Source of the DNA: Chelydra serpentina
Lineage: Eukaryota > Chordata > Testudines > Chelydridae
NCBI GenBank assembly: GCA_037349315.1
Contig: JBAIAC010000068.1
Location: forward strand, 17,389,001-17,453,000
DNA: 64,000 nucleotides
Direction of reading: 5' to 3'
Shown: one piece after another, positions 44,450-55,149 of the stretch
How the letters are laid out: each line of letters starts with the position of its first letter
How positions within the stretch are numbered: the stretch's first letter is position 1
The notes under the pieces: generated by a model
The model's input: only the letters and a program-made list of their open reading frames with translations
Told to the model about the DNA's origin: nothing
The model's database searches: none
Made by a program: the position numbers and the translations under genes

Positions 44450-45245
44450 TCCTCTAATAATATATTAAATTGCATTTCTCACAGCCACTGCCATTTACAT
44501 AATGCAATATCCATATGGTGAGTGTTTTATTTATGTTTCACTTACTTCAAGGCAAAGGAAGCCAGCATCTGGAGCTGTGAGATAGAGGCCTCCACCAGTT
44601 ACTAGACTGGTTTATTCAGGAGGTGATAAGCTTTTATCACCCACTGGGAGTTGGAATCTTGTCTGAGTGATAGCATCCATTCCTTGAAGATAGAACAGGG
44701 CCCTCAGTGTTTGCTTGTCTGAGAGGAGAGGGTTTATAATCCCCGACTTTATAGCAACTGTGAACTAAAACATGACTTGGCCTAATTGTCTCAGCTCTTT
44801 GACTCATTTTATTGTACGTAGCAATAGGAAAGTTTGCTTCCTTTGGATCAAAGGAGTTGAATTGCAAACACATTACCCTCTGGCCTGCATCTGCCACTGG
44901 AAGCCTTCAGAAATCAACCGCTCCTTCCTGACTTTGGTGCAGCTAATCCCTGTCCATTTCTAGACACCTGAGCGTCAATTGAACATCATTTTATGTCCTG
45001 CATGCATGCAAGGAGTGACACATGGGGCAAAAATGAAAAGCAATATATTTGGGCACAATGCTTTTCACTGGAGAATATTTTAAACACAATCCAGGGAAAG
45101 GATGTATAGGTTCTATTGCACTTTGCCGTGTCATTTGCTATACGAAGGGAGACAAGGTGCAGCTATCAATGTGTTGCCTTTGTGCTAGTCAAGCAAGAAA
45201 TCTGCAATAAAAATAAAATCATGGGCCTAGTATGCCACTACTGCA
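44450..45245. other. No gene recognised
   Basis: Unique-looking; the open frame on the complement at 44637-44897 has no domain. Confidence 0.35.
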
Positions 45246-45249
45246 TAAG

Positions 45250-45782
45250 ACCTTATGGGAAAATCCTATAGAATTAGGGTTTTTTTTGCATTGTCCTATG
45301 TAATTTGATTCTCATCTCACTTGCACTAGTTTTACACCTGTATAGTTCCATGGAGTTGTTCCGGACTTGCATTCATTAACTGAGAAAAAAACCCTGGCCC
45401 ATTTCATATATCAACAGTAGAATTCTAGAGGCTGACGCAAAGCTACAAGACTAGATTTACCACTTTGCTACACCAGTTTTACACACACATGACTCCATCC
45501 ATTGAAAATGGAGTTACGCTGGTGTAACAGAGCAGAGAATAAGGCCCATAGAAAGCATTATTCTCCATTCAATTTTATGTGCCTGATCCTGATCACACAT
45601 GGTCTGAATTGGGAGAAGCACCCCTGAAGTTAATGGACTTATGCTAGTGTAAAAACAGTACAGGTTAGATCAGAATCAGGCCCTATTGGGTTTTAGAGTA
45701 ATGTCCATAGAATCCTGTTACACTTCCATGGAACCCTATTGCTTTAATCCCTGGGAAATTCTATAGGATTTGACCACAAGGG
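45250..45782. mobile_element. Putative DNA transposon remnant with about 25-bp inverted termini
   Basis: AAATCCTATAGAATT (45261-45275) and AATTCTATAGGATTT (45757-45771) are perfect 15-base inverted repeats. Similarity continues outward (CCTTATGGG on the left, CCACAAGGG on the right). Inside lie pieces of the ancient TTACACC palindromic repeat (45330-45540). I could not read a target duplication, so the superfamily is open. Confidence 0.55.
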
Positions 45783-46021
45783 AAGCAACTCCTATTCCTT
45801 TCAATGGGTCTGGCTTGTAGGCAACAGTAAGGAAATTAGGCCCTGAAAATAGTAACTCGTAGGTTCAGAGAGAGAGGTCCTGGCCACGCCGTGAGCCCAA
45901 ATGGGCTGTCAAATGAGAGAGACAATGGCTGTCAGATCCAAACACTGTCACTAGTATAGTACGGTTTCAGTGCCCTGCACGGGGAGGGATATTTGTTTTT
46001 ACAGAAATGATTGTGCTAGAA

Positions 46022-46249
46022 CAACCCGAACCCCCCGACCTGGGGTCGTAACCGGAGCCTGAGGGCTTCAGCCCTGGGTGGTGGGGCTCAGGTTACAGAC
46101 CCATTGCCTGGGCTGAAGCCTTTGGGCCTCGGCTTTGACCCCCCAGCTCAGGGCGGTGCGGCTCAGGCTTTGGCCCCTCCTCCTGGGGTCATGTAGTCCT
46201 TTTTGTTGTCAGAAGGGGGCCGCGGTGCAATGAAGTTGGAGAACCCCTG
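46022..46249. mobile_element. hAT-type MITE with lost left terminus
   Basis: The right end GGAGAACCCCTG is a typical hAT terminus. A perfect 8-bp duplication TGCTAGAA flanks the unit (46014-46021 and 46250-46257). The left end now reads CAACCCGAACCCCC, which is not a good inverted copy of the right end. Interior words GGGCTTCAGCCC and GGGCTGAAGCC form small palindromes. Confidence 0.85.
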
Positions 46250-46393
46250 TGCTAGAAGAATCCATGCTACAGACTCGCCCCTGACAGGGCTGCTTTTTTG
46301 TACACGGCTGTAGGAAGAAATCTGGCGTTGCATGGTACTGAGTGTTCTCAGTTCCCAATGCAGTCAGGACATTTGTAATGTGCCAGAAACATT

Positions 46394-46862
46394 AGGCCTT
46401 GTCAACATGGGAAAATGTGAGCAGTAACACCAGTGTACCCCCCTGTTAGGGTGACCAGACGTCCCGATAAAATCGGGACCGTCCCAATTTCCGACCATTT
46501 GTCCCGCGTCCCGACGATGGCTGGTCGGGACGCCTTTTGTCCCGATTTTCCGGGTTCCTGAAGCAGAGGTTTTTTTTTTTTTGCTCCACAAGTTTCGTTG
46601 AGCTGTTTTTTGTTTTTTTTTTGGTGGGAAGTCCCGATTTTCGGGTCTTCCCATCTGGTCACCCTACCCCCTGTGGACACATAGTCCAGGATACGAGTGC
46701 CTTTTTTGGTTTAACTTCAACATCTTCCCAGGTAGCATACACTTAAAAAAAGAGAGACACTCTTATACCAGAATAAAGGTCCACACAGCTGGATCTATTA
46801 GTATAACTATATTCATTTAAATTCACACCTTAGTTATCCTGAAATTTTCCCCAGGTAGACAA
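46394..46862. mobile_element. MITE of the GTCTACAC type hosting a hAT insertion
   Basis: The left end AGGCCTTGTCAACATGGG and the right region CCCCAGGTAGACAA are decayed inverted termini. The internal part right of the insertion has CACACAGCTGGATCTATTAG. It is interrupted at 46447-46666. Confidence 0.45.
46447..46666. mobile_element. hAT-type MITE, relative of 26844-26968
   Basis: TAGGGTGACCAGACGTCCCG and the complement of CATCTGGTCACCCTA are the termini. A perfect 8-bp duplication CCCCCTGT flanks it (46439-46446 and 46667-46674). The interior repeats GTCCCGAT and ATCGGGAC in both orientations. T-runs lie at 46570-46581 and 46607-46622. Confidence 0.95.
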
Positions 46863-46884
46863 TTTAGAACCAGGTTTGGCTGTA

Positions 46885-47050
46885 ACATGCATAGCTTTTA
46901 TATGACCATAGAGCTCAAAGCTTTTTACAAAGCATCATTTCCCCCCATTTTGCAGAAGGGAGAATGCAGTACAGAGAGGTGAAGTAACTTGTACAAAGGC
47001 AGTGCCAGAGCTTGGATTACAATCCAGTTCAGTTCTCTTCCCCCTAGACT
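46885..47050 (-). repeat. MIR-like SINE, antisense
   Basis: TCATTTCCCCCCATTTTGCA, GAGAGGTGAAGTAACTTG and AGTGCCAGAGCTTGGATTAC follow the complement of the MIR core and its head. Confidence 0.75.
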
Positions 47051-47257
47051 ATGTAGGAATCTTGGGAAAGCATTTCAAACACGATTACATGTTTTAGGGC
47101 TTGGCAACAGAACCAAACTGACTGTTTTATGAGATCATCAACACAACTGTGTCCCAAGTGTGTCATAACGTGGTATTCTTGCCTATGTAGTTGGGCTCTG
47201 ACCATATTATAACCATGTTGTTTGCAGTGTCGTTGCCAGGCGGGTCCCAGGATATTA

Positions 47258-47397
47258 GACAGACAAGGTGCGTGAGGTAATATCGTTGATTGGACCAACC
47301 TCTGTTGGTGAAAAGGACAAGTTTCAAGCTACATAGAGCTCTTCTGAAGAACAGAAGTTGGCCCAATCAAAGATAATACCTCACCCAACTTGTCTCG
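47258..47397. repeat. Hairpin copy of the chelonian TGAGGTAATATC repeat
   Basis: GACAAGGTGCGTGAGGTAAT runs on to TTGATTGGACCAACC on the left. AGTTGGCCCAATCAAAG runs to ACCTCACCCAACTTGTC on the right. The two arms pair over about 47 bases with few mismatches, with TTTCAAGCTACATAGAGCTC in the loop. The same arm sequence occurs singly at 17700 and 54889. Confidence 0.75.
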
Positions 47398-47399
47398 TA

Positions 47400-48990
47400 T
47401 TATAACCAGGTTACAGCCCCCAATGTCCCTACAGTAGGTCTGTACAATGATTTACTAACATCATGATATGGTCTGAATTGTCATGTCTCAGCATCATCCC
47501 CCAACAGGGAAGAGGCTAAAAACAAAAGTGGGAAAGACCAAAATACTTGTTAGGTCAATTGCCATTTAATTGCTTCCATTTGGTAAGGGCATTTTTCTTG
47601 TAACAATTTGCACCTACTCTTAAGTATGGGATTTTAAAGGAGTAAAGGAGTTTGTCATTGTTTAGCAAAGGTCTTTCTCAAGGTACTTGTTTGTGCATTA
47701 TGTGCTTGGAGTGGGACTGATACAATGAAAAGTTCAGATGGCTTCTGCGCTCTGGAAAGGCGAGGACATTTCATTGTATAGATCACTCTGAAGGAGCTTT
47801 TCTAGAGCCCCAATAATATCTAAGTTTTAACTATTTATACAAGTTTTAAATCCTTGCTATATAAATATCAAAAACCAAACAATCATTCCAATAGTTAGCT
47901 TTTGTTTAGAGACATTATACAGGACTATAGTCATCAGATCTTTCTGTTTAACAAGGTGTTACCATATTACAGAGTGAGCATCATTACAACACATATAAAG
48001 TCATTTCTAGTGATTTTATTAAATTGAGTGAAATCTCTCTATATACATTTAGAAGAAATCTATTTACATATATTACATGGATAATATCAATGTTTACTTT
48101 TAAGTATTTTTTATTTTTATTGTTTTAAATTTCACAGTTGTGGAAAATTATGGGGTGGGGAGGTCAGACAATTTATTTAATGATAGACATTGAGATGCTA
48201 AAAGTTAAATCTTTAAACCATTAAAACACAAATTATTCAAAGTAAATATCCTTAATTTAAACTCTAGTGTCTCAAGCAGCATTTTTCTTACTTTGTCTAT
48301 CTGTAAATTTCAATTATTGTCAATGGAAATGTTTTTTTTCATTGGTCTGCGTGTGGTGAAATTGACATACTGACGTTTACTGATCTAAAAAATCTAATCG
48401 TTTCAAGCCTATTTAACAGACCAGGTGTGTCTATCACATGTTAATATTCAGAAAAATTGGATACGTGTGCAGCTACTAGCAAATGAAAGATTAATTCTTC
48501 ATTTCCTCCGTGTGACTGTTTCCCCTGGAAAGACACAGGAGGATTACCAAAGGATCATTTGGTAACACATATCCAATAACTTAGTTAATAGTTGTTTACA
48601 GATTGCATCCCAATACTCTCCTAGTAATTGAACATGTCCACCATATATGCATAAAATCTTTCACCACAATTTCTCTGACATTTATCCCTATTCAATCTCT
48701 ATATAGTTATTTAACCTCACTTGGTAGAACAGCGAAAAGGAACCCTCGTCTCCCATGTCCCAGATGAATGCCCTAAACATCGGATAATGCTTCCTTCCAC
48801 TGAGGTCAGTTGAAAATGCACTTTTGATGAAGCCCAACCAGAGTGCTTACAATAAACCATGACTATTCTCTCTAGAGACAAGACAAAGCTATACTCTCTC
48901 TCATTTTTACCCTACAGGCTGGTTTCTGAAGTTGGTTTAATTTAACTACTTCCCGTATGACACTTTTTCTTAACTGTAGAGGTAGGAGAG
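47400..48990. other. No gene recognised; AT-rich block
   Basis: About 1.6 kb of strongly AT-rich sequence with few repeat signatures. It may hold conserved noncoding sequence, which cannot be told from one genome. Confidence 0.35.
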
Positions 48991-48994
48991 GAGG

Positions 48995-49225
48995 GAGAAC
49001 TGGAGAGGAAGAATGTTCAAGTGGTTAGAATGCTGGCCTGGGAGATGGGTTCAGGTCCTTACTCTGCCACAGACTTTTGGTGTAGACATGGTCACGTTAT
49101 TTAGTCTCTCTGTACCTCGGTTTCCCATCTGTAACATGGGGATAATAGCACTTTTCTACTCTCAGCAGGGTTGCGAGGATAAATACATCAGACAGTGAGG
49201 TGCTCAGATACTATGGTGATGGTGG
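48995..49225 (+). repeat. MIR-like SINE, sense, near full length
   Basis: The tRNA-derived head AGTGGTTAGAATGCTGGCCT, GGGTTCAGGTCC (B box) and TTACTCTGCCACAGAC leads into CTCTGTACCTCGGTTTCCC, ATCTGTAACATGGGGATAAT and GTTGCGAGGATAAATAC. This is the full MIR/CORE-SINE order. Confidence 0.9.
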
Positions 49226-49229
49226 GGGG

Positions 49230-49815
49230 GGGGAGGAGGGGAGAGGGAGTTTAATAAAAGTACCTAAAGGAGAGGTGCTAAATGGGCAGAACCCAAGGTA
49301 AAGAAGAGGATATTGTGATGGTGGTTGTGGGTTAGAATGGAAGTTTGAGCAGATGGCAAAAGAGAAATGAAGAAGGGAATGCTTTCAAAGTGGGCTCCTT
49401 CTTTGAATTAGTGCTTGAAGGTCTGTTTGAACTTGGTTATGTTCCTGAGGAGCAGAGAAAGTGGGACAGTGCCAATGGAAATGAGAGAGCAGGTTCACCA
49501 GCTGCTCCGAGCATGCAGCATGGCAGGGAACTGAGATCAGTGGAGGGAGGGTGAGACAACAGTGCCCCCTCCCTGCAAAGAGTGACTTCTGAGGATGAGT
49601 CACAGCTCCCTGCAAGGGTGAACCCCTCCAAGCAGCGCAACCCCTCCCACAATGTGTTTTCACACCCTGTGACCAAATGCTGAAGTGAAAGAGATGCCCT
49701 TCCACAGCGGCCAAGAAGAGAATGAACAGTGCTGGGAACAAAACGGTAACAAAGGAAACAGAAATGAAAACCACAGCCCTACCTGAAGCTGCTCATCAAG
49801 TCAGGCAATGGGCTT
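49230..49815. other. No gene recognised
   Basis: A G-rich tract lies at 49221-49249. The open frames at 49345-49774 on both strands show no domain. Confidence 0.35.
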
Positions 49816-49949
49816 GTTAAGCTAGAAACAGAGGTGAAACTGTGCGATTGGTGCAGCAAGGGATGTGGCATCATGGCTGTGAAGGTGAAATTCGCCCCTG
49901 TGCAGAGGGCCAGCATTGAACTCTGTGAATCCATTTAAACCCTCCAAAT

Positions 49950-51914
49950 AGGGTTTATATGAGACTTTTATGTGGCACAGAGACCCCCATGCAGGTCCAG
50001 TGGTCCCAGTCTGCGTAATCCAGACCTTTCAAGGTACACAATGCCATGGGCTTTCTCCTGAGATCAGTGTGGCCCACGAAACAAGCACTGACTGGTGGCC
50101 TTGCATCATCATGCAGGTTTGGGATGACAAGCAGTGGCTGCAGAACTTTTGGATGTGCAAGGCCACATTGGTGGATCTGTGTGCTGAGCTCACTCCGGCA
50201 CAGGGACACCAAAATGAGAGCTGAGCTGACCGTGTCGAAGCAAGTCATAGTCGCACTGTGGAAACTTGTAACGCCAGGTTGTTATTGGTCAGAAATTAGT
50301 TTGGAGTTGGAAAATCCACACCGGGGGTGGTTGTCACGCAAAACTGCTGGGCCATTAATAATCTCCAGCCATGCAGGACAGTGACTCTCAGCAATGTGCA
50401 GGGATATAGTGGATGGATTTGTAGCAATGGGATTCCCGAACTGCGGTGGAGCAATAGATGGTGCACACACATCCCAATTTTGGCACCAGACCACCTTGCC
50501 ACACAGAGTGCATCAACAGAAAGGGCTACTTTTCTGTGCTTATACAAGCGCTGGTCAACTGCTGGGAATGCTTCATGGACATCAGTGTTGGTTGGTCAGA
50601 GAAGGTGCATGACGCTCGCTCCTTTAAAAACACAGGGCTGTTCAGAGAGCTACAAACAGGGACCTTATTTCCTGACTAGCTGATTACCAGTGGCCATGTT
50701 GAAATGCCAGTTGTGATCCTGAGGGACCCAGCCTACCCCTTGCTTCTCTAGTTCATGAAGCCGTACTCTGGCCACCTCCACAGCACCAAGGAGTAGGGTT
50801 GCCAGGCGTCCTGTTTTCGACCAGTTGGCACCACTGACTGGGCTGTTAAGAGTCCAGTTGGTGGCGCAGCGGGGGCCCGGGGCTGAGACAGGCTCCCTGC
50901 CCGCCCTAGCTCCGTGTGCCTCCCGGAAGTGGCCACTGGGTCCCTGAAGCCCCTAGGCTCACGGACGGCCAGGGAGGCTCTGCGCGCTGCCTGCACCCTG
51001 AGTGCTAGCTCAGCAGCTCCCATTGGCCAGGAACCACAACCAATGGGAGCTGTGGGCGGCAGCGCCTGTAGGTGCAAGGGCGGCGTGTGGAGTCTCACTG
51101 GACGTCCATGTGCCTAGGGGCCGCAGGGACCTGGCAGCCACTTCCTGGGAGCCACGGTAAGTGTCACTGGGACCTCGCACCCCTCCAATACCCCAACACC
51201 CTGCCTCAGTCCAGAGCCCCCACTCCTTCACCCCAAACCCCTCAGCCCCACCCCAGAGCCTGCACCCCCTCTCACACCCCAACTTCCTGCCCCCCCGAGT
51301 TCCCTCCCACACCCAAACTCCCTCCTAGAGTCCGCAGCCTGCAACCTCCTCCACCCTCCTGACCCAGCCCTGAGCCTGCTCCTGTGCCCAAACCCCTCAT
51401 CCCCGCCCCACCCCAGAGCCCACACCCCCAGCCGGAGCCCACACCCCCTTCCACACTCCAAACCCGCCCCAGCATGGTGAAAGTGAATGAGGGTGGGGGA
51501 GAGCGAGCGACGGAGAGAGGGGGGATGGAGCAAACGGGGGGGGGGGGCCTTGGAGAATGGGCAGGGTCTCGGGAAAGGGGCAGGGCAGGGGACAGGCCAG
51601 GGGTGTTCGGTTTTGTGTGAATAGAAAGTTGGCAACCCTACGAAGGAGAGATTCAATTACCGGCTCAGGAGGGGCAGAATGACAGCTGAATGTGCTTTTG
51701 GTAGATTGAGGGGTTGCTGGCATTGTCGTCTACTCATAAGATTGGATCTCGGGGGAGGGGGGCGGGCGAGGGAAATATCCCAATGGCTTTAGTTGCCTGC
51801 TGTGTCTTGCATAATATCTGCGACGCAAAGGGGGAAATGTTGCCGCTGGGGTGGAGCGGCTTTCTGCTATCAGAAGAATTCAGCACAGAGCTATACGGTT
51901 CAGGTAGTCTTTAG
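49950..51914 (+). pseudogene. PIF/Harbinger transposase (element 1), broken
   Basis: Relic of a HARBI1-like DDE transposase. Readable pieces in order are: WDDKQWLQNF with MCKATLVDLC near 50117-50190; the helix-turn-helix region QVIVALWKLVTPGCYWSEI at about 50240-50300; and IVDGFVAMGFPNCGGAIDG with the first catalytic Asp at about 50457. Then come INRKGYFSVLIQAL and VGWSEKVHDARSF in another frame, RDPAYPL with the second Asp at 50725-50727, and TAECAFGRL with the catalytic Glu at 51688-51690. The C-terminal VACCVLHNICDAKGE is near 51802. All three acidic residues survive, but there are several frameshifts between 50380 and 50520. A TAG (50749-50751) replaces the usual Trp after PLLP, and an 847-bp hAT-type insertion at 50794 splits the gene. 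It is convergent with a Myb-like gene at 52400-54000, its usual partner in these elements. Confidence 0.9.
50794..51640. mobile_element. hAT-type element inserted in the Harbinger transposase
   Basis: Termini TAGGGTTGCCA and TGGCAACCCTA are inverted (11 bases, with one extra match region). Flanks CCAAGGAG (50786-50793) and CGAAGGAG (51641-51648) are an 8-bp duplication with one mismatch, and the transposase reading resumes directly after it. The interior is C-rich on one side and G-rich on the other, giving long spurious open frames on both strands. No transposase is encoded. Confidence 0.93.
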
Positions 51915-52399
51915 AAAGAGCACTAACAGTGAGTCACAATAACGCGTTGTGGTGTGCTGGTCTCTGTCTGACCCGGCTATTTTGGGGCCTGTTATGAACT
52001 TTGTGGTGCTCAGTGTGAATGTCTGAATATAACGCTCAGTGCATCTGTTAATTTTGTGCTGCTTGCTGGACACCTAAGATTATTACACTGTTTGTCACTG
52101 ATCCTATGATTATCACACTGTACAGCAACACATAAGCGGGTGCTTTCAGAACTGCTAGGCCTCTGCAGCATGTGTTGTGAACTAAGAAGTCGGCTTTATT
52201 TTCCAAATAGAATTTTATTCAGTAACAAAACCAGTGTCAAGTACAGTGGATGCAATTTAGAAGAAAGACATTACGAACTTCAGTTCTGTTCCATTAATTT
52301 ATTAACAAGGGAAAAGAAGATGAATGTCCATTTTACCTACACATACCACAACTTTGGCTTTCATAGGTCAATGCATATGAAATTGTTCTCATCCTTAAT

Positions 52400-54000
52400 G
52401 TCTCCTGGAGTGGAATAGCATGGTAGGGGTAGGGACATAGCCCATTTGAAATGTGGGGCTGGGGGAGGATCTATACTGCAGTTCCCCATGGACCTCAAAG
52501 GAAGGTAAGCCCAGCATTGTTGAACCTGTAGGTCCACAAGAATCTGTGTTTTCCGCCAGAGAAGCACCATCATGTCCTGGTGCATCTCCCTCTCCTTTTC
52601 CTGCTGGGATTCCTGGTCCTTTCTACTCTCTGTTCTTTCCTTCTCCAGGCGGTTTGCACTGTTCATCATCCAGGCCCTTTGCTCAAGGTTTGATGCAGAG
52701 CTGGCTCGCAGGATCTCACAGAACATGTCATCCCGAGTCCTCTTCCGTCTCCTCCTTATCTGGCTAAGGTGTTGCATGGCTGTGGAGGGGGAACCCCTCA
52801 AGACCACAGTGGCGGCAGTTACAGATAAAACACTCAGAGGTTCCATTATCAGTATGGTCACAATGGAAAGCAAAAGTTAGGATTCAGAATTCCCTTCCCT
52901 GGCTCCCCTAAAGTTTTAAACAAGACGTGCTTATTGACACTTCGGCTTCAGAGTGCTTGTGAGGGGCACTGTGCACCGCATCCACCATGGTGCATATGGG
53001 CAACCGGGGGTGGGGGAAACGAAAAGAGAATTGCGCAGTTGCATGAAAATATGTCTTGGGCAATGGTACTAAACACTAACACAGTTTTCCACAGGCAGTG
53101 TTGCTTGTAGCTGATACCTCACTCCTGAGGGTAATAAAAGCAGAGAGAGCACAGCTGCCACTAGTCCTGGAGCTGCCCAGGCCCAAATGCTGCTCGCCCG
53201 TGCATTACAATTGTGCCACCTGACGTTATTGCCAACTGGCATGGGAACGTGTTCTACTTCAGAGGAAGAAATAAGACTTCCATCCCTAGACACCCTTGGG
53301 ACAAAGTTGCAGAGTACCTCCGTGAAAGGTCATCAAGATCTCTCAGGAGGATTCAAGGGACATCCCGGTGTACATAAACTGCTCTGCACGCCTTCCCCAC
53401 CCCACCGCCTAACTCCACAGGGGAATGAAAAGCAGATAATAACTCTACCTTTTCATTGTGCCGCTATCTCTTCTAGTCTGAGTAAACTAACGAAAAGTCG
53501 ATAGCTGCCCTGATAAGTTGGGGGCATCATCACTACATCATTGTCACGGGAAATACAATAACACACTTATGTCAGGTTCCTAACCCTACATTGGGCTGGC
53601 CCGTGCTCAACTGCCGGGACTGCCGAGACTGCGATGGCATCTCAAATAAGTCCTGCCTTGCTGCATACTGGAACTCCCCTCCCTGGTGGCTTGTCTGCCA
53701 TCCTCCTCTTTGTCCTTGCTGTTCAGGGCTTGTGACTCTAGCGCATTGGCGGTATCCACGGTGATCTGCGGCGTGGTGGTGGGGTCTCTGCCAGGTATGG
53801 CTTGTCGCTCTTTGTAAAAGCGGCAGGTCTGCGGCTCGGCACCCAATCGACCTGTTGGTCTCCCGATATGCCTGCTGCAGTTCCTTCACTTTCATGCAGC
53901 ACTGCTGCTGGTCCCTGCTATACCCCTTCACCTGCATCTCCCGTGCAGTCTGCTCATAGATGTCCACGTTTCTAGGGATGGCCTATAGCTGTGCTTGCTC
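52400..54000 (-). pseudogene. Myb/SANT-like partner gene of Harbinger element 1, decayed
   Basis: On the minus strand, 53860-53960 reads NVDIYEQTAREM then KGYSRDQQQCCMKVKELQQA. This is the end of a Myb/SANT-like DNA-binding domain (consensus ...I...M...GY.R...QC..K.KELR..Y). A frameshift near 53860 moves the continuation (GAEPQTCRFY) to another frame. The C-terminal part at 52450-52760 reads SQIRRRRKRTRDDMFCEIL, then a long charged helix with many Glu, Arg and Gln, a coiled-coil-like segment typical of these proteins. The span between 52870 and 53570 is not readable as protein and may be an old intron. AATAAA on the minus strand near 52212 could be its polyadenylation signal. The protein normally helps bring the transposase to the transposon ends. 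Confidence 0.8.
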
Positions 54001-54229
54001 AGCCTCTTCTCCACACAGGCCCTGCCTACTCCAAGCCTGTATCTGGAGCATGGAGCTGGCATTGATCAGCTGGGCAGTTGCGCACAACAATGGAGAGCTG
54101 CTAGGCATGCTCACCAAGCTGGCAATCAGGAAAAGGCATTTTTAAAATGGGCAGGGCTTTAAAGGGGAGGGAGGCCTGGTCTCCCTGGAGTTCACAATTG
54201 TGACCAGAGTGGTCAGTGTGGGGCATTGT

Positions 54230-54464
54230 GGGACAGCTGCTGGAGGACTGTTAGAATTGACTTAGTGCAACTGTAAACACTGTGTTACTTATGTCAACCT
54301 CAGTATGTCGACCATGACTCAAGGCCGCTCAGGGAGTTGGTGTTGCTTGAATTGCTGTTATGGGATGCTTACAGTGGTTGGAGACAAATTTAAGTATAGG
54401 CACATGCACAGCTAGGTCAATGCAAGGTGGCTTACATCGACCTAACTGTACTGTAGATGAGGCC
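54230..54464. mobile_element. Right end of Harbinger element 1
   Basis: GACTTAGTGCAACTGTAAAC and CTTACATCGACCTAACTG, ending TACTGTAGATGAGGCC, have the style of the GTAGACAAGGCC-type chelonian DNA-element ends. It lies upstream of the Myb-like gene, as expected for an element end. The matching left end may be near 49819 (GGGCTTGTTAAGCTAG), but this is weak. Confidence 0.45.
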
Positions 54465-54658
54465 AGAATCAGTTTTGGGTTGAGATCAAAGGGGCTGAAG
54501 AATAAAATACTCCATATCTCACCAACCTGCTATAGTCATCCTTGGCAAGAGGACATTTTGTTGAGATAAGAGAAGACTGTAAAAATATACCACGAATCAA
54601 GGAGTCTTTTAAATTTCTCTGACAGGACTGGAAGAAATAGGAAATGACCCAGGAAAGT

Positions 54659-54843
54659 GGGGGAGGGATAGCTCAGTGGTTTGAGCGTTGGCCTGCTAAA
54701 CCCAGGGTTGTGAGTTCAATCCTTGAGGGGGCCACTTAGGGATCTGGGGCAAAAATTGGGGATTGGTCCTGCTTTGAGCAGGGGGTTGGACTAGATGACC
54801 TCCTAAGGTCCCTTCCAGCCCTGATATTCTATGATTCTATGAT
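54659..54843 (+). mobile_element. tRNA-derived SINE with CR1 tail (tortoise Pol III/SINE type)
   Basis: The head GGGATAGCTCAGTGGTTTGA carries a tRNA A box and GTGAGTTCAATCC a B box (about 54666-54680 and 54711-54722), spaced as in a tRNA gene. A short linker leads into GGTCCTGCTTTGAGCAGG, then GGACTAGATGACCTCC and the tail ATTCTATGATTCTATGAT. This is the CR1 3' end fused to a tRNA-like head, the known structure of the tortoise Pol III/SINE, which is the best single clue to the host lineage. Confidence 0.93.
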
Positions 54844-54884
54844 AAAGGAACATGTTTCTTGAGTCAGAAACAGATTGGAGTCTA

Positions 54885-55140
54885 TTTGCGATGGTAGAGA
54901 GACAAGGTGGGTGAGGTAATACCTTTTCATTGGACTAACTTCTGTTGGTGAAAGAAACAAACTTTCAAGCTTAAAATAGAACAATTTTTCTGATCTGGGG
55001 AACATACTCAAGTGTCACAGCTGAATTAAAGGTGGAACAGATTGTTTAGCATTAGTAGTTAACAAACATTTCAAGGGGCCTTTCAAGGTGAAGTGGCCTG
55101 TTAACACCCCTACAGTCATGGGGTGGGGTGGGGAAAGCAG
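54885..55140 (+). mobile_element. Chelonian interspersed repeat, TGAGGTAATA type
   Basis: GAGACAAGGTGGGTGAGGTA, ATTGGACTAACTTCTGTTGG and GGAACAGATTGTTTAGCATT, then TTTCAAGGTGAAGTGGCC and TGTTAACACCCCTACAG run in order. The same order is seen inverted at 16770-17745. The class is not assigned. Confidence 0.65.
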
Positions 55141-55149
55141 CTGGGGGGT

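Noticed and set aside
51010..51723. Gly- or Pro-rich frames on both strands
   Set aside because: Interior of the hAT-type element inserted in the Harbinger gene; composition effect.
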